Positions 25,077 through 34,163 of a stretch of 64,000 nucleotides of DNA are shown here, in pieces. The position numbers and the translations under genes were made by a program. The notes beneath the pieces were generated by a model, which saw only the letters and a list, made by a program, of their open reading frames with translations, was not told where the DNA came from and made no database searches. How positions within the stretch are numbered: position 1 is the first letter of the stretch; each line of letters begins with the position of its first letter. Source of the stretch: Paraburkholderia sp. (lineage in GTDB: Bacteria; Pseudomonadota; Gammaproteobacteria; Burkholderiales; Burkholderiaceae); the NCBI RefSeq assembly GCF_028283785.1, contig NZ_JAPWKB010000013.1:372001-436000 (forward strand), read 5' to 3'.

Positions 25077-26825
25077 TCACGACAGCGGCTTGCCGACCGA
25101 CGACGGCACGCGCAGTTCGATCAGCTTGACGCCGGGCGCGTCGAGCGCGCGTTGCAACGCGGGCGCGAAGCCGGCCGTGTCGGTGACGGTGACGCCATCG
25201 GCGCCGAACGAGCGGGCGAACGCGGCGAAGTCGATTGCGCCGAGCGCTGTGCCCGTCGCGCGTCCGAACATGCGGCGTTGCGCACCGTCGATCGCGCCGT
25301 ACGAGCAGTTGTTGACGACGATCAGCAGCAGCGAGATGCGCAGCCGCACGGCCGTTTCGAGCTCTTCCGCGTGCATCATCAGACAGCCGTCGCCCGCGAT
25401 CGCCACCACTTGACGGTCAGGGCCGAGCGTCAGCGCAGCGCCGATCGCCGCCGACAGTCCATAGCCCATCGCGCCGCTTTTCGGGCCGAGCTGGGTGCCG
25501 TACCGGCGATGCTTCAGATAGCGCTGCGGCCAGACTGCGTACGATCCCGCGCCCGACGTCACAACCGCGTCGGGTTGCAACGCGGCATCGAGCGTCGCGT
25601 AAATTGCCCGCAGATCGACTGGGCCTTCGCAGCGGCCGCTTTCGATAAACCGCAGGCGGTCACGGCGCGCATCGTCGCGCCATTGCGTGCGCGCATCGCG
25701 CACCGCAGGCGCGATCCATGCGCTATCGTCGGATGTCGACGTGGCGTCGAGCCACGATGCGACGAAACCGTTCGGTTCGACCTGCACGGCAAGATCGGCG
25801 CGATACACGGTGTTGATTTCGTTTGCGTCCGCATGCAAATGCACGAGATGCATCGCGTCGCCGCCCGTTTCGCGCGCCGGATCGAGCAACGTGAAGCCCT
25901 TGAACGAGCCCGCGCCGACCGTGTTCAGTTCGCCCAGACGGCCGTTGAGAACGATCAGCAGATCGGCATCGGCGATGCGCTTTGCCAGCGCTGGATCGAC
26001 GCCCAGGCCGATCTCGCCGATAAAGCCCGCGTCGTCGTGATCGATCAGGTCGCGGCGGCGATATGTGGTGGCAACGGGGATCACGTGGCGCGCGGCCAGC
26101 GCAGTCAGCGAACGCAGCGACGCGTCGGTCCATCCGGTGCCGCCGGCCACCAGCACAGGCTGCTTCGCATGCGTCACGCGCTCGCGAAACGTCGCCATGT
26201 CCGCAGTCGATATCGCGGGTTGCGGCAACTTCGGCAACAGCGGATCGCGCACCACGACGCGTTGCTGCGCGACGTTTTCCGGCATCACCAGCACCACCGG
26301 TCCGCGTCGTCCCGACAGCGCGACGTGCCATGCGCGCGACAGCATCTCGCCGATCCGCGCAGGCGAATCGATCACGCCGACCCACTTCGTCAACGGCCCG
26401 AACACGCGCTGGAAGTCGTCGGCGTTCAGCATCGCTTCGCGACCCGACACGTCCATGCTCGCCTGGCCGATCACCATGATCATCGGCGCGCTGTCGGTGT
26501 ATGCGGTGTGGATCGCCAGCGTCGTGTTCAGCGCGCCGGGCGCGCGCGCGGCGAGACAGATGCCCGGCACGCCGCTCAGTTGACCGGCGGCTTGCGCCGC
26601 GTACGCCATCCCCGCTTCGTGCCGGAAACTCGCCAGCCGGATCGACGGCGCGCGCACGGCGAGCGCATCGACCAGTTCCAGAATGCCTTCGCCCGGAATC
26701 AGGCTGACCATCGGTACGCCGAAGCCACGTAATGCATCCGCGAGAATTTCGGCGCCGCTGCGAGGCATCGGATCGCCCCGTTCCACCGCGCCGCTATCCG
26801 CGTTTAAAACGACATTCGCACTCAC
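25077..26825 (-). CDS. Thiamine-diphosphate-dependent enzyme (acetolactate synthase/benzoylformate decarboxylase type)
   Basis: About 582 residues in the usual three-domain order. The PYR domain has the conserved Glu in FRHEAGMAYAAQAAG, the central domain is FAD/nucleotide-like, and the PP domain has the ThDP/Mg motif GDGCLMMHAEELETA...NN. It probably decarboxylates or carboligates a 2-oxo acid. Start is uncertain: a GTG at 26825 has TCTGGAG five bases ahead, while an ATG at 26768 begins exactly at the family N-terminus (PRSGAEILADALRGFG). It forms a likely operon with the flavoprotein gene downstream. Not an ilvB, since no small regulatory subunit adjoins. Confidence 0.87.
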   Translation of the reverse strand: MSANVVLNADSGAVERGDPMPRSGAEILADALRGFGVPMVSLIPGEGILELVDALAVRAPSIRLASFRHEAGMAYAAQAAGQLSGVPGICLAARAPGALNTTLAIHTAYTDSAPMIMVIGQASMDVSGREAMLNADDFQRVFGPLTKWVGVIDSPARIGEMLSRAWHVALSGRRGPVVLVMPENVAQQRVVVRDPLLPKLPQPAISTADMATFRERVTHAKQPVLVAGGTGWTDASLRSLTALAARHVIPVATTYRRRDLIDHDDAGFIGEIGLGVDPALAKRIADADLLIVLNGRLGELNTVGAGSFKGFTLLDPARETGGDAMHLVHLHADANEINTVYRADLAVQVEPNGFVASWLDATSTSDDSAWIAPAVRDARTQWRDDARRDRLRFIESGRCEGPVDLRAIYATLDAALQPDAVVTSGAGSYAVWPQRYLKHRRYGTQLGPKSGAMGYGLSAAIGAALTLGPDRQVVAIAGDGCLMMHAEELETAVRLRISLLLIVVNNCSYGAIDGAQRRMFGRATGTALGAIDFAAFARSFGADGVTVTDTAGFAPALQRALDAPGVKLIELRVPSSVGKPLS

Positions 26826-26945
26826 ACTCACTCCAGATTCATTACGGGGACGCGCGCAGTGAAGCGCGCGTCCCGAACACCGCATCGCGCAACCCATGTC
26901 GATTGCGCGATGTGACGCGCCATCGAACGGCGTCGTCAGGCTCCA

Positions 26946-28097
26946 TTAGAACCGGTGAAAAATACCCGCAGTAATTGCGACCTGACGTTTGCTTGCCGAC
27001 GCACCGCCACTGCCGCTTGCGTATTCAATATTGGCGTGTTGCGCGTCGCCTGCCGCAAGCTGGAAAATGCCGGTCAGATACAACGCGGTCCGCTTCGACA
27101 GGAAGTAGTTGTTGATCAGCGAGAACTGGTGATACTTCGGCGAGAAATCGGTCGGCTCGACCTTGCCGAGCGTGTACACGTAATCGAACGCGGACTGGAA
27201 TGCGGGCGTGAAGAAGTGGCTCGCATTCGCCTCGATGTTGGTGTAGCTGGCGCGACCGTGCGTCAGGCCGAGTTGCGCGACGCCGAGATCGTCGAAGCGG
27301 CTATGCGTGACGACCATCGCGACCGACGTGGTCTTGGTGATCGCATACGAACCGCCTGCGCCGTACAACTCCATGCTCGACGGCGCGATCGCGTACGACA
27401 AGGTCGGCGAATTCGCGGAGATCGAGGCGAACTGCGAGGTCGTCCACAAGCCTTCGCTCGCAGCCGACGCCGGATGATTCATCCGCATATACGCCGCCGA
27501 CAGTTTCAACGGACCTTGCGCATAGTTCAGACCGAAGCCGAGTGCGCTCTGATTGCCGAAGCTGCCCGCCACACCGCCGAAGCTGTACAGCATCCCCGCC
27601 TGCAAACCGCGATACGACGGCGACACGTACTTCACTGCGTTGTTGGTGCGGAACTGATAGTTGAAGTTGTTGTTGTCGCCGACGGTTGCCGTGTAGCCGT
27701 TCCACATCAGCGGCGACGAATACTGCGCGAGCCAGTCCTGCGTCAAATCGTACTGACGGCCGAAGGTCAGCGTACCGAAGGTCTCGTTCTGCAAGCCCAC
27801 GTACGCCTGACGACCGAATTCACGGCTGCCTTGCGCGGCCGTGCCCGTATTCGGATTGAAACCGCCTTCGAGCACGAACAGCGTGCGCGTACCGCCGCCG
27901 AGGTCTTCGACACCGCGCACACCCCAACGGCTCGGGCCGTTCGCGGTCCCGATCGACGGGCCTTTAAGCGAGTTGTTCGAGTAGATCAACCCTTCCATCA
28001 ACACGCCGTACAGCGTGACGCTGGAACCGGAGGCGCTTTGCGCCTGGGCGGCCGCCGCCACCGAAAGAAGCAATACTGCGGAACAAATTCGTTTCAT
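26946..28097 (-). CDS. Gram-negative trimeric porin
   Basis: 383-residue outer-membrane porin. The signal peptide ends AAAAQAQS. The mature SSVTLYGVLMEGLIYSN start, WGVRGVEDLGGGTRTLFVLEGGF, FGRQAYVGL and FGRQYDL motifs and terminal Phe (GIFHRF) are diagnostic. It lies between the ThDP-enzyme gene and a divergent binding-protein gene, hinting that it admits the solute handled by this module. Its gap to the ThDP gene is about 120 bases, so it may have its own transcript. Confidence 0.93.
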   Translation of the reverse strand: MKRICSAVLLLSVAAAAQAQSASGSSVTLYGVLMEGLIYSNNSLKGPSIGTANGPSRWGVRGVEDLGGGTRTLFVLEGGFNPNTGTAAQGSREFGRQAYVGLQNETFGTLTFGRQYDLTQDWLAQYSSPLMWNGYTATVGDNNNFNYQFRTNNAVKYVSPSYRGLQAGMLYSFGGVAGSFGNQSALGFGLNYAQGPLKLSAAYMRMNHPASAASEGLWTTSQFASISANSPTLSYAIAPSSMELYGAGGSYAITKTTSVAMVVTHSRFDDLGVAQLGLTHGRASYTNIEANASHFFTPAFQSAFDYVYTLGKVEPTDFSPKYHQFSLINNYFLSKRTALYLTGIFQLAAGDAQHANIEYASGSGGASASKRQVAITAGIFHRF

Positions 28098-28450
28098 TTA
28101 AAAAGGTCCGGTTGATACGCCAGATGACAGGCCCGACAGCAGCCTGGGTCACGAGATCAGTAGCGCGCCGATGCTTGAATGCAACGCCAGGACGAAGACT
28201 AAAAAGCGCGGGACATCGTGACAATCGGCTCAAAATAGTTAGAACCGAATTCCTCTATCTGAGAATCGCTTGACTAGAGCGGGTACATTTGACCTTTCCA
28301 ACGGGCCGGGAATGGCGCTTCGTTGGGTCGCGGCAGCGACACGTCCGATTTGATAGGGGATCGGAACTGTTTATTTTGTCGGGATGGGCGCGCCCGTCGC
28401 GCTTGAAGACAATCGGGACTTCTTCAACCGTTCATTTCAGGCAGCCCGAT
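28098..28450. other. 353-base divergent intergenic region
   Basis: This gap lies between the porin (minus) and the second PF04392 binding protein (plus). It should hold both promoters. The AT-richer part is about 28215-28265 and 28350-28380. I see no convincing small gene and no strong palindrome; an upstream in-frame extension of the binding-protein frame from 28289 looks non-coding. Confidence 0.5.
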
Positions 28451-29476
28451 ATGACTTTCCATCCTCCGATTGCCCTGCATGTCCGCCGTATCGGCGCGGC
28501 ATTGGCGGCGCTGGCCGCCGTCGCTGCCGCATGCGGCGCCAGCAACGCGGCGCTGGCCGCCGACGCGCCCGCGCCTATCGTCGTCGGAATCGCGAACTTC
28601 GGGCCGCATCCGGCGCTTTCGCGGACGATCGCCGGTTTCAAACAGCAGATGGAAAAGGACGGTTACGTGGAAGGCAAAACCGTGCGCTACGCTTACAGCG
28701 ACGCGAATTTCACGCCGAGCCTGATTCCGCAATCGCTTGCGCAAATCCTGTCGCAGCATCCGGCGCTGATCCTGACGATCACCACGCCGGTCGCGCAAGC
28801 GGCCGTGCGGAACGTGAACGACACGAGCATTCCGCTGGTGTTTTCGCAGATCACCGATCCGGTCAAGGCGGGCATCGTGCCGGACTGGCAGCATGGTTCG
28901 TCGCACATCACCGGCACGTCGAGCGCGACCAATTACGACGCCGTGCTGAGCTTTGCGAAACAGGTGTTTCCGAAGGCCACGCGTTTCGGCGTGCTCTACA
29001 ACGCCGGCGAAGTGAACGACGTCGCGGCCGTGGCAAGCCTGAAAGCCGCCGCCGACAAGGCCGGCATGACGATGGTCGCGAACTCGGTCGATTCGACCGT
29101 TGACGTGCCGCAGCGCGCGGGCACGATGCAAGGCGTGGACTTCTTCTATGCGATCGGCTCGAATCTCGTGCAATCGGCACTGCCGGCGGTGGCGTCTGTC
29201 ACGGACCGGATGCATATCCCGATCCTCAGCGCGGAGCACGAACTGATTCGCAAGGGCGATATCATCGCGGTCGCGTATGCACCTTCATACGAATCGCAAG
29301 GCGCGCACGCGGCGGACCTCGCGGTGCAGATGCTGCATGGCGCAAAGCCCGCCACACTGCCGACGTATCGCGCGGTACCCGGCGATTACGTCGCGCTGAT
29401 CAATCGCCGCAAGCTGAAAGAGCTGGGCTTGCCGCTGCCCGCCACGCTCGATCAATGCAACTGTTTCGTCAACTGA
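28451..29476 (+). CDS. Second PF04392-type ABC substrate-binding protein
   Basis: 341-residue exported binding protein, clearly paralogous to the one at 22353-23423. The same blocks recur: GIANFGPHPALSRTIAGF, TYSDANFTPSLIPQ-like, ITDPVKAGIVPDWQHG, FGVLYNAGEVND, AIGSNLVQSALPAVA and the same terminal Cys pair (QCNCFVN). The signal peptide spans residues 1-36, ending AALAADA. No ATPase or permease gene accompanies it, so it may deliver a related ligand to the importer at 20609-22368. It is followed 2 bases later by the racemase-family gene. Confidence 0.9.
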   Translation: MTFHPPIALHVRRIGAALAALAAVAAACGASNAALAADAPAPIVVGIANFGPHPALSRTIAGFKQQMEKDGYVEGKTVRYAYSDANFTPSLIPQSLAQILSQHPALILTITTPVAQAAVRNVNDTSIPLVFSQITDPVKAGIVPDWQHGSSHITGTSSATNYDAVLSFAKQVFPKATRFGVLYNAGEVNDVAAVASLKAAADKAGMTMVANSVDSTVDVPQRAGTMQGVDFFYAIGSNLVQSALPAVASVTDRMHIPILSAEHELIRKGDIIAVAYAPSYESQGAHAADLAVQMLHGAKPATLPTYRAVPGDYVALINRRKLKELGLPLPATLDQCNCFVN

Positions 29477-29478
29477 CC

Positions 29479-30237
29479 ATGACCCGTTCCGCTTCACCCG
29501 ACTTTCACGACACGCCCGAACGCCGCCGCACGATTCACGGCGTGAGCATCGGCATTCTGATGCTCGATACCGGTTTTCAGCGCTTGCCCGGCGATATCGG
29601 CCACGGCGCGACATGGCGTTTCCCGGTGCAATACGGGCTGCTGAAAGGGGTCAGCGGACCGGACGTGATGGCGGCGACCGGTGGCGATCCGGTTGCGGCC
29701 GCGCCGCTGCTCGACCGCTTCGTCGATGCGGCGAAAGAGCTGGCGACGCTTGGTGTCGATGGCATTACGACCAGTTGCGGCTTTCTCGTGTCGTTCCAGC
29801 AGGCGCTCGCGGAGCGGTGTCCGGTGCCGGTCGCGACGTCGAGCCTGTTGCAGATTCCGTCGGTGGCGAGCCTGTTGCCTGCGCGGCAAAAGGTCGGCGT
29901 GCTGACCGCGCGCGAGGCGTCGTTGACGTCTGCGCATCTGCTGGCCGCGCGTGCGCCCGCCGATTTGCCCGTCGCCGGCTTGTCCGACGACAGCCGCTTT
30001 CTGCAGAACAACCTGGGTAATGCATTGAAAGTCAGTTTCGACGAACAGGCGAACGATGTACTTGCGTGCGCGTCACGTTTGCTGTCGCGTCATCCGGAGG
30101 TCGGCGCGATCGTCAGCGAGTGCAGTAATTTCGCGCCCTATTCCGCTTTGATTGCAGAACGTTTCAACGTACCCGTGTTCGATATCGTTTCGATGGTCGA
30201 ATGGTTTCGCGCGGGATTGCGTCCGCGGCCCTACTGA
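29479..30237 (+). CDS. Asp/Glu/hydantoin racemase-family protein
   Basis: 252-residue cytosolic enzyme with the two-cysteine layout of the aspartate/glutamate racemase superfamily: the first Cys in DGITTSCGFLVSFQ and the second in AIVSECSNFAPYSALIAE. Members racemise or epimerise acidic amino acids or hydantoins, isomerise maleate, or decarboxylate arylmalonates. The start ATG is 2 bases after the binding-protein stop, so the two are one operon. The specific reaction is not predictable; the partnership suggests that it acts on the transported solute. Confidence 0.8.
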   Translation: MTRSASPDFHDTPERRRTIHGVSIGILMLDTGFQRLPGDIGHGATWRFPVQYGLLKGVSGPDVMAATGGDPVAAAPLLDRFVDAAKELATLGVDGITTSCGFLVSFQQALAERCPVPVATSSLLQIPSVASLLPARQKVGVLTAREASLTSAHLLAARAPADLPVAGLSDDSRFLQNNLGNALKVSFDEQANDVLACASRLLSRHPEVGAIVSECSNFAPYSALIAERFNVPVFDIVSMVEWFRAGLRPRPY

Positions 30238-30349
30238 CGCTACGCGCTGCTATTTCGTCGCAATCGCGACTCTATCTCCGCTTATCGTCAACTCTTTTCG
30301 CCGGGAAATATCGTGTAAGCAGATCGCCGTTTCGCTAGTTGATCGCCGC

Positions 30350-30377
30350 TTGGCGACGCCCTTCGCGTGGCTAGAAT
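30350..30377 (+). promoter_or_regulatory. Candidate sigma-70 promoter of the small lipoprotein gene
   Basis: TTGGCG, 16 bases, TAGAAT, ending 49 bases upstream of the lipoprotein ATG. The elements are near consensus and in the right place; no operator-like symmetry noticed. Confidence 0.55.
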
Positions 30378-30426
30378 TCCGTCACTGTAGGGGTCTGGCT
30401 GGTCAATCAACGAAGGGGCGCGAAAC

Positions 30427-30603
30427 ATGAAGGATCACAGTAATCGGAGAGTCGGCGTTCGCATGTCTCTGATTGCCATTGCAATGGTAGCGGCGTGCAG
30501 TCTGGGCGGATGCGCGACAACGCTGGAAACGTTTGGATTGGGCGTGGGTGTCGGCGTGGTGGGTGCGATTTCCACCGTCGTGTGCGCGATCGGCTGTCAC
30601 TAG
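30427..30603 (+). CDS. Small predicted lipoprotein, 58 residues
   Basis: Read directly from the DNA: ATG at 30427, TAG at 30601-30603, with GAAGGGG about 8 bases before the start. The N-terminus is basic (MKDHSNRRVGVRM), followed by a hydrophobic stretch and a lipobox LGGC with Cys at about 29. A short mature peptide follows (ATTLETFGLGVGVGVVGAIS ...) with two further Cys near the end. The mature part is only about 30 residues and Gly/Val-rich, like small entericidin- or osmotically-induced-type lipoproteins, but I do not recognise a family. It has its own promoter and downstream hairpins, so it is likely a stand-alone gene. Confidence 0.7.
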   Translation: MKDHSNRRVGVRMSLIAIAMVAACSLGGCATTLETFGLGVGVGVVGAISTVVCAIGCH

Positions 30604-30618
30604 GCCGGCACATCGTTG

Positions 30619-30676
30619 TTCGCCGCAGCGACAGAATATCAGCGGCGAAACGTCAGACGGCGGGCGCCGCCTGACG
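30619..30676. terminator. Two nested/tandem hairpins between the lipoprotein gene and a porin
   Basis: TTCGCCGC (30619-30626) pairs with GCGGCGAA (30642-30649), and CGTCAGACGGCG (30651-30662) pairs with CGCCGCCTGACG (30665-30676) with one mismatch. They lie in the convergent gap 30604-30743. No T-tract, so terminator activity is likely but not certain. Confidence 0.5.
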
Positions 30677-30743
30677 TGAGCTTGAAACGCGAACGGATCG
30701 TCTGCGACCGTTCGCGCCGGGCAAATCTGAAACCGGCCCGGTA

Positions 30744-31964
30744 TCAGAAGCGGTGAATAATCCCCACACCGACAGCCACCTGGCTGCTCGACGACGACGG
30801 CGTCGAGTTGTAGCCGTCGCCGAGCGTCGCGGTTGCATCGATGATCGATCCCGCACCGTTGGTGCCGAGCGTCTTGCCGCTCGCGTGCTGATACGCTTCA
30901 AGCGCGTACAGACCGGTGCGCTTGGACAGCGAGTAGTACTGGGACAGGTTGAACTGCTGGTATTCCGCGCTGTCCTGGATACCGTTGGCCTTGGTCGCAC
31001 GCGTGTAGCTGTAGCCTGCGCCGAAATCCCATGCAACCGCCGGCTTCCAGTGCAGCACGGCGCCTGCCGTGTTGAAGATCGCCGTGTCGTGGAACTTCGA
31101 TTGCGTGCCCGGAATGTACTGCACGTTCGTGTAGGTCGCCGTCACGTCCCACGCGCTGTTGAACTTGTAGCCGCCGCCGACTGCGAAACGCTGCTGCGCC
31201 TGCGCCGTCTGATAGCCGTTCGTCAGCGCCGATACGCCGATTTCCGAGCCGCCGTTGCTGGTGGTCGAATCCGAGCCCCATGCGCCGCCGCCGACCGCCG
31301 AGTTGTTGATGCGCGAGAACGCCACCGCGAAACCGATCGGACCCACCGCGTATTGCAGGCCGGTCGCCCACGTCGAACCGCGATTCACGCTGCCCGCCAC
31401 ACCGCCCATCGAATACGAGCCGCTGAACGTGAGGCCGTAGATTTTCGCCGACGTGTATTCGAGGGTGTTGTTCATCCGATAGATCGTGTCGAGACCGTCG
31501 ATATCGCCCGGATGCGCGCCGTAGTAGCCGGTGACCCACGTGGTCGGGCTGTACGCCGACATCATCTGGTAATACGACGCGTACTGGCGACCTGCCGTCA
31601 ACGTACCGTACGTGGAATTGGTCACACCGACCCAAGCCTGACGGCCGAACATCGCATTCGTGTATTGCTGCGCGCCGGTCGCGGAATTAAAGCCGGATTC
31701 CAGTTGGAAAATTGCCTTGGTGTCGCCACCGAGATCTTCCGAGCCTTTCAGGCCGAAGCGGCTACCCGCCCACACGCCCTGCGCCATCTTCACGACGGAT
31801 TTCCCACCGGAGTTCGCGCCGAGCGATCCCACGTTATTCGTATAGGAAAAGCCGTTATCGACGATCCCGTACAAGGTCACGCTGCTTTGCGCGAATGCCG
31901 GTGCGGACGCGACCAGTGCTGCACCCAGCAATGCGGTCTCAACGCGTTTTGTGGTTCTTTTCAT
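30744..31964 (-). CDS. Gram-negative trimeric porin
   Basis: 406-residue porin. The signal peptide (about 1-26) ends ASAPAFAQ. The mature SSVTLYGIVDNGFSYTNN start, FGLKGSEDLGGDTKAIFQLESGF and AMFGRQAWVGV motifs and Phe-terminated last strand (GIIHRF) are present. The start at 31964 has an excellent GGAG (TTGGAGT); an upstream in-frame ATG at 32006 is unlikely. It has its own promoter region, and the next gene upstream (membrane protein) ends 151 bases away. Confidence 0.93.
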   Translation of the reverse strand: MKRTTKRVETALLGAALVASAPAFAQSSVTLYGIVDNGFSYTNNVGSLGANSGGKSVVKMAQGVWAGSRFGLKGSEDLGGDTKAIFQLESGFNSATGAQQYTNAMFGRQAWVGVTNSTYGTLTAGRQYASYYQMMSAYSPTTWVTGYYGAHPGDIDGLDTIYRMNNTLEYTSAKIYGLTFSGSYSMGGVAGSVNRGSTWATGLQYAVGPIGFAVAFSRINNSAVGGGAWGSDSTTSNGGSEIGVSALTNGYQTAQAQQRFAVGGGYKFNSAWDVTATYTNVQYIPGTQSKFHDTAIFNTAGAVLHWKPAVAWDFGAGYSYTRATKANGIQDSAEYQQFNLSQYYSLSKRTGLYALEAYQHASGKTLGTNGAGSIIDATATLGDGYNSTPSSSSSQVAVGVGIIHRF

Positions 31965-32115
31965 ACTCCAAGCCTCCATCGTTCTAGTGTGGTGAAAATC
32001 AGGCAACAGCAGTCCGGCGGCATCATTGCGTGCCGGTCTGCGGGTGTTCGTACAGGGGTGACATACCGGCGCAGCAGGTCGCTGCGCGGACGTCGTCGAA
32101 GCTGGCGGCGCGGCT

Positions 32116-32652
32116 TTACCGTGGGGTCGTCGCCAGCATCCGTCTGACCGTCAAGGCCAGCGGAACCGTGAAGAAGAAGTGAGACATGAAGCCGCCGATG
32201 ATCACAGCCGGATCGTAGTAATTCGGATGGTTGGTCGACGCGATCATGATCGCCACATGCATGACGATCCATGCGATCACCGCATAAAACAGCGCGACGA
32301 ACGTGGCTTCGTAACCGCGTCGGCGCAACGACGGCCAGACCGCCGCGAACAGCACGCCCCAACCGATGGCGAACGCGAAGTGAATGCAGGTCCCGAGCAC
32401 GTAGGCCCAGATCCCGATCGACTCCTGAAACGCCTTGCCGAACACCAGTCCGGTCGCGTTGCGTGGAATCCCCGCGAGCGGCATCAAATGCTGCGCGCCG
32501 ACCCACACCACCGCTTCGTAAATCCAGATCGCGACCGCGCCGAGCAGCCCGCCTGCGACGCCTGCTCGCAGAACCGCCACAAGACCCGGCGAATCCGGAA
32601 AGTTGGCCGCAAGGCCGCTACGATTGCCGCTCACGCTGAAATTGCCGCTCAT
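32116..32652 (-). CDS. Uncharacterised inner-membrane protein
   Basis: 178 residues, family not recognised. After a polar 25-residue N-terminus there are four hydrophobic spans (about 30-50, 70-100, 105-130 and 145-170), with GAVAIWIYEAVVWVG in the first and HVAIMIASTNHPNYYDPAVI between the last two. The start at 32652 has GGAGAG eight bases upstream; the in-frame extension to 32718 lacks one. The gap to the AAHS transporter stop upstream is 82 bases, to the porin downstream 151 bases. No function is proposed. Confidence 0.7.
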   Translation of the reverse strand: MSGNFSVSGNRSGLAANFPDSPGLVAVLRAGVAGGLLGAVAIWIYEAVVWVGAQHLMPLAGIPRNATGLVFGKAFQESIGIWAYVLGTCIHFAFAIGWGVLFAAVWPSLRRRGYEATFVALFYAVIAWIVMHVAIMIASTNHPNYYDPAVIIGGFMSHFFFTVPLALTVRRMLATTPR

Positions 32653-32734
32653 GTCCGCTCTCCTCGATACGTTGGATCGGGCGGACGGCGCGCGGGATGC
32701 GCGTCGTCCGTGATGCAAGACTGCGAAAACCGTA

Positions 32735-34078
32735 TCAGGCGTCGGCCACCGGGCTGGTAATGAAGCGCAGCGCGAGACGGTTCATCAGGATCGCGACGGC
32801 GGCGATCAGGGCCGGCACGGCGAGCACCGAGAACACCGTGGCGAAGCTGAAGCCCATCGACAGCAACGCGCCACCGACCAGCGATCCGAGAATGCCGCCG
32901 AGTCGTCCGAAGCCGAGCATCCAGCTCACGCCGGTGGCACGGGCGCGGGTCGGGTAGCAGCTCGGCGCGAGTGCGTTCAGGCCGGTTTGTGCGCCGCTCA
33001 TGAAGAAGCCCGCACAGGTCACCAGAACCGGCAACAGGGTCGACTGCAGCGTGCCCATGCCCAAGGCGAAGATAAAGACGCCGCCAAGCAGATACGCGAT
33101 GCCGATCACGGCATTGCGGTCGAGGCGGTCCATCGCGAAGCCCACCGCGATTGCGCCTACCGTGCCGCCCAACTGGAACAGACCGGTAATCGCCGCGGCG
33201 CGCTCGACGGGCAAGCCAGCGTCCTTGATCAGCGTCGGCAGCCAGCCGGTCAGCAGATAGATGATCAGCAGGCCCATGAAGTACGTCACCCACAGCATCA
33301 GCGTGCTGGCGGCGTAGCCGTCGGCGAACAGCATCCGGACCGGCGCCTTGGCCACGATCACCGGTTCCGGCGACGTGAAGCGCACGTCGTTGGCAAAACG
33401 GTGTCCACAGACACGGCCGAGCGTCGCGGCGATGCGTTCGACCGGCATCTTGCGAACCAGCATCAGACGCGCGGATTCGGGCAGCAGCCACAGCAGCAAC
33501 GGAATGCTGACGATCGGCAGGATGCCGCCGAACATGAACACTGCGCGCCAGCCGAAGTGCGGAATCAGCGAAGCCGCGATGAAACCGCCCGCGCCCGAAC
33601 CGAAGTTGAAGCCGGTGAACATGATCGTCAGCAGCAGCGAGCGGCTGCGCGACGGCACGTATTCGGACAGCAAGGTGGTGGAATTAGGCATGGCCGCGCC
33701 GAGACCGAGGCCGGTCAGGAAGCGCAGGATCACGAGTTGCAGCGGCGTTTCGGCGAATGCGCACAGCAAGCTGAACAGGCCGAAGCAAAACACCGACGCC
33801 ATCAGCACTTTCTTGCGGCCGATGCGATCGGAGATCGGGCCCGCAGTCAGCGCGCCGATCGCGAGGCCGACCATCGCGGCGCTCATCACCGGGCCGAATG
33901 CGGCGCGGCTCACGTTCCAGTCGTGCATGATGACCGGGGCGACGAAGCCCATCACCGCCGTGTCGAGACCATCCATCATCACGATCACGAAGCACAGAAG
34001 CAGCACCAGCCATTGATATGCCGACACCTTGCGAGCGTCGATAAACGCCTTGATATCGACCGATTCCGCCAGTTGCAT
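32735..34078 (-). CDS. Aromatic acid:H+ symporter (AAHS-family MFS, PcaK/GalP-like)
   Basis: 447-residue, 12-helix inner-membrane symporter. It carries the AAHS helix-1 motif MDGLDTAVMGFVAPVI with the Asp pair needed for proton coupling. It also has the loop GPISDRIGRKKVLMASVF and the helix-4/8 elements LGLGAAMPNSTTLLSEY and GTVGAIAVGFAMDRLDRNAVIG. The start at 34078 has GGAG six bases upstream. It lies directly downstream of ligB-ligA, so it probably imports protocatechuate, gallate or a related hydroxybenzoate for ring cleavage. Confidence 0.92.
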   Translation of the reverse strand: MQLAESVDIKAFIDARKVSAYQWLVLLLCFVIVMMDGLDTAVMGFVAPVIMHDWNVSRAAFGPVMSAAMVGLAIGALTAGPISDRIGRKKVLMASVFCFGLFSLLCAFAETPLQLVILRFLTGLGLGAAMPNSTTLLSEYVPSRSRSLLLTIMFTGFNFGSGAGGFIAASLIPHFGWRAVFMFGGILPIVSIPLLLWLLPESARLMLVRKMPVERIAATLGRVCGHRFANDVRFTSPEPVIVAKAPVRMLFADGYAASTLMLWVTYFMGLLIIYLLTGWLPTLIKDAGLPVERAAAITGLFQLGGTVGAIAVGFAMDRLDRNAVIGIAYLLGGVFIFALGMGTLQSTLLPVLVTCAGFFMSGAQTGLNALAPSCYPTRARATGVSWMLGFGRLGGILGSLVGGALLSMGFSFATVFSVLAVPALIAAVAILMNRLALRFITSPVADA

Positions 34079-34163
34079 ACGTGTCTCCAGAGAAAACAGT
34101 GTCCCGCCCGGGGTCTCTGTCGGACCCAGGTTCATTGGTATGAAAAGAAGAAGCCGCTAGAGA

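Noticed and set aside
25038..26732. A 564-codon plus-strand frame opposite the ThDP enzyme
   Set aside because: Antisense shadow in GC-rich DNA; Arg/His/Gln-rich and without family features, while the minus-strand protein has all ThDP motifs.
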